DNA of 35,820 nucleotides from Chitinophagaceae bacterium. GTDB lineage: Bacteria > Bacteroidota > Bacteroidia > Chitinophagales > Chitinophagaceae. A program made the translations under genes and the position numbers. Shown in pieces: positions 31,432 through 35,820 of this stretch. Numbering within the stretch: position 1 is the first letter of the stretch; each line of letters starts with the position of its first letter. The DNA lies in assembly GCA_947476485.1 (NCBI GenBank), contig CANJQU010000036.1, positions 1 to 35,820 on the forward strand, given 5' to 3'. The notes beneath the pieces are model-generated. The model had not been told where the DNA came from. It made no database searches and saw only the letters and a list, made by a program, of their open reading frames with translations.

Positions 31432-32661
31432 TCAGGGGGTTTCTAGCAGTATTTTCATCGGATCCCTACCAAACAACATCAGCTCCGGATTTTCCAGCAG
31501 TTCCTTCACCCTTACGAGGAAGCCTACTGACTCACGGCCATCTATGATACGGTGATCGTAGCTAACTGCCAGGTACATCATCGGGCGTATCTCTACTTTG
31601 CCGTTAATGGCTACCGGCCGGTCCTGTATCTTGTGCATGCCCAGTATGGCAGACTGTGGTATATTTAATATTGGCGTAGACATCAGTGAGCCAAACACAC
31701 CACCATTAGTAATCGTGAAGGTACCACCGGCCATCTCATCAGGACTTAATTTATTGTCGCGGGCTTTCTTTGCAAGCTCCACTACCTTGTTCTCTATGTC
31801 TGCCATGCTCATGCTCTCGGCATTGCGTATCACGGGCACTACCAGGCCTTTGGGCGCAGATACCGCTATTGATATGTCGCAATAGTCGTGATACAAGATA
31901 GCATCTCCATCGATATACGCATTTACTGCCGGCCATTCCTGCAGCGCAGTGCAGCAAGCCTTAGTAAAGAACGACATAAAGCCGAGGTTCACGCCGTGCT
32001 GCTCCTTGAAGGTGTCTTTGTATTGTTTGCGGATATCCATGATGCGGGTCATGTCCACCTCGTTGAATGTAGTGAGCATGGCCGTGCTGTTCTTAGCTTC
32101 CACCAGCCTGCGCGATACCGTCTTACGCAGATTGCTCATCTTCTCGCGGCGCTCTTCACGGGTAAATGCAGCATCACCACCCTTGCGGCCGGGGTTCGAT
32201 ATCGCCTCCAGCACATCGTGCTTCATGATCCGGCCCTTTGAGCCTGTGCCCTTCACTTCAGTGGGTTTCACCTGCTTATCGCTCATAATGGCCTGTGCCA
32301 CTGGTGTTGCTTTCACATCACTCTTCGGTGCCTCAGCAACCGGTGCAGATGGTTTTTCATCTTTCTTAGGAGATTCCGCTTTTGGCGCAGGAGCTGGTGC
32401 TGATGCTTCTGCTCCGGCCGGCTTGGCTGCTGTTTCGTCGATCGAGCAGGCAAGGTCGCCAATGTTTAGTGTAGCGCCTTCCGGTGCTACTATATGTAAT
32501 GTTCCTGCCTGCTCGGCGTTAAGTTCAAAAGTTGCTTTTTCAGATTCCAGCTCGCACAGCACCTCATCCCTGTTCACATAATCGCCTTCTTTCTTCAGCC
32601 ATTTTACCAGTGTAACTTCGCTTATCGATTCGCCTACGGTAGGAACTTTTATATCTATCAT
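31432..32661 (-). CDS. sucB: 2-oxoglutarate dehydrogenase E2, dihydrolipoyl succinyltransferase
   Basis: This is a 409-residue subunit that transfers the succinyl group from lipoamide to CoA. Domains: lipoyl domain at residues 1-75 with the modified lysine Lys42 in LESEKATFE; an Ala/Pro/Lys-rich linker; a peripheral-subunit-binding domain around [14 protein letters not shown]; and the catalytic domain, ending with the active-site HxxxDG motif in [16 protein letters not shown] (His370, Asp374). The E1 gene is not adjacent in this window. A full two-part promoter lies 25 nt before its ATG. Confidence 0.93.
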   Translation of the reverse strand: MIDIKVPTVGESISEVTLVKWLKKEGDYVNRDEVLCELESEKATFELNAEQAGTLHIVAPEGATLNIGDLACSIDETAAKPAGAEASAPAPAPKAESPKKDEKPSAPVAEAPKSDVKATPVAQAIMSDKQVKPTEVKGTGSKGRIMKHDVLEAISNPGRKGGDAAFTREERREKMSNLRKTVSRRLVEAKNSTAMLTTFNEVDMTRIMDIRKQYKDTFKEQHGVNLGFMSFFTKACCTALQEWPAVNAYIDGDAILYHDYCDISIAVSAPKGLVVPVIRNAESMSMADIENKVVELAKKARDNKLSPDEMAGGTFTITNGGVFGSLMSTPILNIPQSAILGMHKIQDRPVAINGKVEIRPMMYLAVSYDHRIIDGRESVGFLVRVKELLENPELMLFGRDPMKILLETP

Positions 32662-32686
32662 TGTTCGTATTATTTGCTACGGGCTG

Positions 32687-32718
32687 CAAAATTACCAAAC
32701 AACCGACTATAAAGCAAA
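32687..32718 (-). promoter_or_regulatory. Two-part Bacteroidota promoter for sucB
   Basis: -33 TTTG (32715-32718), 20-nt spacer, -7 TAATTTTG (32687-32694); both elements match the consensus exactly. The leader is 25 nt. It is the best complete promoter in the window. Confidence 0.7.
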
Positions 32719-32740
32719 AAGAGACGAAACTTATGTTTGC

Positions 32741-33112
32741 TCAATTCGTCATCCAAATACCCACCCGGCACAGAAGGAGTCCCAGGGTAAGACTGAGGCC
32801 CATATAAATAAACGGAATCAGGAATTGCCCTTTCTGCATAAGGCTCACATTCTCAAGCGCAAAAGTGGAAAAAGTAGTGAACCCTCCGCAAAACCCGGAT
32901 GCCAGCAGCAGCATTCCACCCATTTGCAGCCATTGGTTACGGGCGGAAAGACCGAACAAAATCCCTATTAACAAGGAGCCAACTACATTTATGGTGAATG
33001 TTGCCAGCGGAAATGAACTGGTCGTAAGCTTGCTGAAAACATAGCCAACGCCATAGCGTGCCATACTACCCGCCGCTCCACCTGCACCCACTAATAGAAA
33101 ATTCCGGAACAT
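32741..33112 (-). CDS. crcB: Fluoride ion channel FluC/CrcB
   Basis: This is a 123-residue protein with four membrane spans that exports fluoride as a dual-topology dimer. The family hallmarks are present: GAGGAAGSMARYGVGYVF, FTINVVGSLLIGILFG (polar Asn in the pore) and GFCGGFTTFSTFALEN, the phenylalanine-box region. I looked for a fluoride riboswitch upstream and saw none. A near-consensus box TTAATTTG (33118-33125) ends 5 nt before the ATG. Confidence 0.92.
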   Translation of the reverse strand: MFRNFLLVGAGGAAGSMARYGVGYVFSKLTTSSFPLATFTINVVGSLLIGILFGLSARNQWLQMGGMLLLASGFCGGFTTFSTFALENVSLMQKGQFLIPFIYMGLSLTLGLLLCRVGIWMTN

Positions 33113-33175
33113 ACTGCCAAATTAATCAATATCTGGCATTTACTCATTGGGGATATAATACTTACTCAATTTTGA

Positions 33176-33200
33176 AACCTGCCTGCCGATAGGCAAGGTT
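33176..33200 (-). terminator. Weak hairpin after the PD40 propeller gene
   Basis: AACCT pairs with AGGTT and, inside a bulge, GCCT with AGGC around loop GCCGAT. On the minus strand it is followed by TTT only. It lies 14 bp beyond the gene's stop codon. Confidence 0.35.
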
Positions 33201-33214
33201 TGCACATTTTCAAA

Positions 33215-34318
33215 TTAATCAACCCAGTCGCACACGAATACATTGGTATCATGCCCACCGCCATTGTTGCGGTTAGAGCTGAAGATGAACTTCTTGCCGT
33301 CGGGTGAGAACATAGGAAAAGCATCAAAGCTGCCGTCGTGGGATATGCGCTCAAGCCCCGTACCATCCAGGTTCACTAGGTAGAGATTAAAAGGAAAACC
33401 CCGCTCATATTCATAGTTTGAAGCGAAAACCAGTTGCTTCCCGTTTGGAGTAAAAGCCGGTGCCCAGTTGGCCTTACCCAGTTTGGTTACCTGGTGTTCA
33501 TCCGAGCCATCGGCATTTGCTACAAATACCTCCATGCGCGTAGGCATTACCAATCCTTGCGCCAACAGTTCTTTATATTCTTTTACCTCTTCCGGTGTAG
33601 AAGGGCGGGATGCACGCCACACAATCTTCTTGCTATCCGGTGAAAAGCAGGCGCCGCCATCATAGCCCAGCGTTTTAGTTATTTGCTTTACGTTCTTGCC
33701 ATTAATATCCATCGTATATATATCAATGTCGCCATTGCGCATACTTGTGAACACGATCTTCTTTCCATCGGGAGATATAGTTGCCTCTGCGTCATAGCCG
33801 GGAGTATTGGTGAGGCGTTTTGTGATCTTACCATCAAAGTCAGCAACAAAAATATCGTAGCTGTCATAGATCGGCCATACATATTTTTTGATCACCTTCC
33901 GGTCTGGTTCTACCGGGCAGCTATCTCCACCAAGATGGGTGGATGCATAAAGGAAATGTTTGTGATCCGGCATCAGGTAGGCGCAGGTAGTTCGGCCCTT
34001 GCCGGTGCTTACCAGTTTATACTCAAATTTCGCATTAGCCAACTTAGGTATCGCACCGTAAAATATCTGGTCGCAGTTTACTCCTTCCGCGGTGCTTTTG
34101 CGCTGGAACGTGATATGCTGATTGTCAAAACCAAAATATGCCTCCGCATTGTCTCCGCCGGCGGTAAGCTGGCGCATATTCTTAAAATGCTTTTCATCGG
34201 AAGATATCAGGCTCTTTTGCTCCGGATTTGTGCCATTAGGCGATGCTTGCGGCCCCTGCGCCCTCAGCGCCATAGGCAAGCTTAAGATAAGCGCAATAAA
34301 GGGTATACGTAAGTACAT
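33215..34318 (-). CDS. Exported PD40/TolB-like beta-propeller protein
   Basis: This is 367 residues from the ATG at 34318 (an in-frame ATG at 34333 adds five residues before the signal). Signal peptide: MYLRIPFIALILSLPMALRA. About six WD40-like/PD40 blades are marked by EATISPDGKKIVFTSMRNGD, GACFSPDSKKIVWRASR, APAFTPNGKQLVFASNYEY and FPMFSPDGKKFIFSSNRN. Such propellers bind proteins or ligands in the periplasm or are lipid-free outer-surface components. No TolA/Pal genes are adjacent, so this is not the Tol-Pal TolB itself. Confidence 0.85.
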   Translation of the reverse strand: MYLRIPFIALILSLPMALRAQGPQASPNGTNPEQKSLISSDEKHFKNMRQLTAGGDNAEAYFGFDNQHITFQRKSTAEGVNCDQIFYGAIPKLANAKFEYKLVSTGKGRTTCAYLMPDHKHFLYASTHLGGDSCPVEPDRKVIKKYVWPIYDSYDIFVADFDGKITKRLTNTPGYDAEATISPDGKKIVFTSMRNGDIDIYTMDINGKNVKQITKTLGYDGGACFSPDSKKIVWRASRPSTPEEVKEYKELLAQGLVMPTRMEVFVANADGSDEHQVTKLGKANWAPAFTPNGKQLVFASNYEYERGFPFNLYLVNLDGTGLERISHDGSFDAFPMFSPDGKKFIFSSNRNNGGGHDTNVFVCDWVD

Positions 34319-34349
34319 AGAAGTAATAACCATAAAATTGAATGTGCCG

Positions 34350-34357
34350 CAAAACTA
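34350..34357 (-). promoter_or_regulatory. -7 promoter box TAGTTTTG for the PD40 propeller gene
   Basis: Exact TAnnTTTG match about 31 nt before the ATG at 34318. Confidence 0.4.
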
Positions 34358-34429
34358 ATCCAACATCAAAGGATAAAGACTGATTTTGATTGCCTTATTG
34401 TCAGGAAAATGTAAAGTTATTCCCGGCCA

Positions 34430-34960
34430 TCAGAGCCTGATCTCAAATAAACAAGCCGGAACATTGTGGTAGTGCGGGGGAAGACCGGACGTATCTTTCA
34501 AATCGAACATGCCGAGAAAATCGAAGCCTGCATTTTTATAATGTTGTATCAGCCGGGTATTGTTCCCGAGCGTATCTAATCTTACAAAGTCCTTGTTGTT
34601 ATCCGTGGCATAGCCTTTCGCCCACTCCACAATTATGGAAACAAAGTCTCTGCCCCTGAAAGACGGATCGGTAGCTATACGGTGAATATAGACTGCGGCA
34701 TCGCTGTTACGTTCCTCCCATATCTGCTCATCGGAAAATGTCGTGGCCCACACGCAGGCGATCTGTGATCCGATCACCAGCTTCCATTGGTGGCGCTCTT
34801 TTATTTCCTGCTCAACTAACCCTCGCTCAAATTCAGGCCATACCACCACTGACTGTTTTGATCTCTGGTAATCCGATGCGATACGATAAAGACGGAATAT
34901 CTCATCAATATCGGCCGCCGTGCAATTCTGTATGTCGTTTGCTTCAAAAGTATGTTTCAT
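34430..34960 (-). CDS. GNAT-family N-acetyltransferase
   Basis: This is a 176-residue single-domain protein. The GNAT pattern is recognisable: an N-terminal DIDEIFRLYRIASDYQ helix, the central strand AAVYIHRIATDPSFRGRDF (acetyl-CoA binding loop with R-x-x-G-R), then DFVRLDTLGNNTRLIQHYKNAGF, the usual late Asn-x-x-x-x-x-x-Y-x-x-x-GF block. It acetylates an amine of an unknown substrate in the cytoplasm. GGAGG occurs directly before the ATG, too close to be an effective ribosome-binding site. It is divergent from the next gene. Confidence 0.85.
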   Translation of the reverse strand: MKHTFEANDIQNCTAADIDEIFRLYRIASDYQRSKQSVVVWPEFERGLVEQEIKERHQWKLVIGSQIACVWATTFSDEQIWEERNSDAAVYIHRIATDPSFRGRDFVSIIVEWAKGYATDNNKDFVRLDTLGNNTRLIQHYKNAGFDFLGMFDLKDTSGLPPHYHNVPACLFEIRL

Positions 34961-34977
34961 CCTCCGGGTTAGTTTTG

Positions 34978-34985
34978 CAAAGCTA
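34978..34985 (-). promoter_or_regulatory. -7 promoter box TAGCTTTG for the GNAT gene
   Basis: Exact TAnnTTTG match, 17 nt before the ATG at 34960. It lies in the 125-bp divergent region between the GNAT and asparaginase genes. Confidence 0.4.
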
Positions 34986-35085
34986 AGACATCAACAAATC
35001 CAATGCGCTCACCGTGAATTTGTTGAATACCGGCTGTACAAGGTATTGAATACTTTTATTACCTTGATTAGCTAATACAAGGCAT

Positions 35086-35820
35086 ATGTCAGACAGAAGG
35101 AAGTTTATGAAACTATCGTTGCTATCCGGCGCCGCTCTGCTGGCAGGCAGGAACCTGTTTGCCAAAACCGACAAAGGTGAAAAAAAGTACGGTACTGTGA
35201 AAGACCACCCCATTGTACTCTCTACCTGGGATTTTGGGAAAGCCGCTAATGTAGCCGCGTGGGAAGTGCTGAAAAAGGGAGGAAGAGCCGTTGATGCCGT
35301 GGAAGCAGGGGTAAAAGTACCTGAGGCAGACCCGAACAATCAATCAGTGGGCCTCGGTGGCAGACCAGACCGGGATGGGCGCGTCACCCTGGACGCCTGC
35401 ATTATGGACGAGAGCTATCGTTGCGGCTCGGTGGCTGCACTGGAACATGTAGTGCACGCGATATCTGTAGCACGCCTGGTAATGGAGAAAACACCTCATG
35501 TGATGCTGGTGGGCGACGGCGCTACACAATTTGCCTTTGAGAACGGCTTCAAAAAGGAGAATCTATTGACACCCAAGAGCGAAGAAGAATGGAAAGAATG
35601 GCTCAAAACCTCAAAGTACGCACCTCAGAAAAATATTGAGAACATGATGCCGGGGGGCAAGCTGAACCATGACACTATTGGTATGATAGCAATGGATAAG
35701 AATGGGAATATGGGTGGCGCTTGCACCACAAGTGGCATGGCGTATAAGTTGCATGGCCGTGTGGGCGACTCGCCTATAATTGGCGCGGGCCTATACGTAG
35801 ACAATGAAATAGGAGCCGCA
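35086..35820 (+). CDS. Tat-exported glycosylasparaginase/isoaspartyl peptidase, 3' cut by window
   Basis: The frame is open from the ATG at 35086 to the window end (245 residues, no stop). The N terminus SDRRKFMKLSLLSGAALLA is a twin-arginine (RRxFxK) signal, so the protein is exported folded. The N-terminal nucleophile family is clear from GLGGRPDRDGRVTLDACIM and HDTIGMIAMDKNGNMGGACT. Thr197 (in HDTIG) should become the catalytic nucleophile after self-cleavage at that point. Members hydrolyse N4-(GlcNAc)-asparagine or isoaspartyl/asparagine bonds. Which substrate applies here cannot be told from the visible part. Confidence 0.88.
   Translation, partial: MSDRRKFMKLSLLSGAALLAGRNLFAKTDKGEKKYGTVKDHPIVLSTWDFGKAANVAAWEVLKKGGRAVDAVEAGVKVPEADPNNQSVGLGGRPDRDGRVTLDACIMDESYRCGSVAALEHVVHAISVARLVMEKTPHVMLVGDGATQFAFENGFKKENLLTPKSEEEWKEWLKTSKYAPQKNIENMMPGGKLNHDTIGMIAMDKNGNMGGACTTSGMAYKLHGRVGDSPIIGAGLYVDNEIGAA

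Noticed and set aside
33113-33214. Possible fluoride riboswitch before crcB
   Set aside because: I could not find the conserved GG-GAUGG-type core or pseudoknot arms; only a promoter-like box is there.
33215-34318. PD40 propeller as the Tol-Pal TolB
   Set aside because: No tolQRA or pal genes nearby; exported propellers of this type are numerous in Bacteroidota.

Overview
The window looks like chromosomal DNA from a member of the Bacteroidota, most likely near the Chitinophagaceae/Sphingobacteriia side. Evidence: a TonB-dependent receptor with an N-terminal carboxypeptidase-regulatory-like domain, an HU-CCDC81/SPOR protein, a DUF5683 protein, and -7 promoter boxes of the Bacteroidota type TAnnTTTG. 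There are no rRNA or tRNA genes, no insertion sequence and no CRISPR array that I can see.

Layout. 1-8160 (+): an envelope cluster with a 5'-truncated TonB-dependent receptor, a 1028-residue TPR protein, a plugless outer-membrane barrel, and an HU-like protein with one membrane span and a SPOR domain. 8238-10027 (-): a YkgJ-type cysteine-cluster protein, a tiny membrane protein, and a membrane protein with a START-like domain. 10037-10444 holds three degenerate hairpin repeats. 10445-12734 (+): a LolC/E-type permease and a BioF2/FemAB-type acetyltransferase.

12708-14457 is an AT-rich accessory islet. A 54-residue ORF overlaps a frameshifted zeta-toxin-like kinase by 8 nt, in toxin-antitoxin fashion. 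The pair sits between two 25-bp copies (24/25 identical) of the 3' end of the acetyltransferase gene. Next to it are a Sel1-like gene fragment and an orphan gene resembling immunity proteins. This islet is the most unusual part of the window.

14497-16748 (-): acpP-fabF-rnc, a fatty-acid/RNase III operon. 16988-18593 (-): two secreted tandem paralogues with YD-type repeats. 18608-19864 (-): a PLP aminotransferase. 19957-24769: a translationally coupled MBOAT/SGNH O-acylation pair, a DUF5683 protein, and a second MBOAT gene on the other strand. 24881-26914 (-): a VWA membrane protein. 27107-27636 (+): an intact RelE/ParE-type toxin-antitoxin pair. 27730-31319 (+): a secreted unknown, NADP-type isocitrate dehydrogenase, a tiny membrane protein, an exported thioredoxin-like protein and a VOC protein. 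31432-34960 (-): the 2-oxoglutarate dehydrogenase E2 subunit, the FluC fluoride channel, a PD40 propeller and a GNAT acetyltransferase. 35086-end (+): a truncated glycosylasparaginase-type hydrolase with a twin-arginine signal.

Two window-wide signals are not explained by the gene list. Several genes have a TAnnTTTG box only 4-6 nt before the start codon, which implies leaderless or nearly leaderless mRNAs; some of these use TTG or GTG. Three genes carry a short array of 7-bp units, each beginning AC(T/C), in sense orientation immediately before the start codon.
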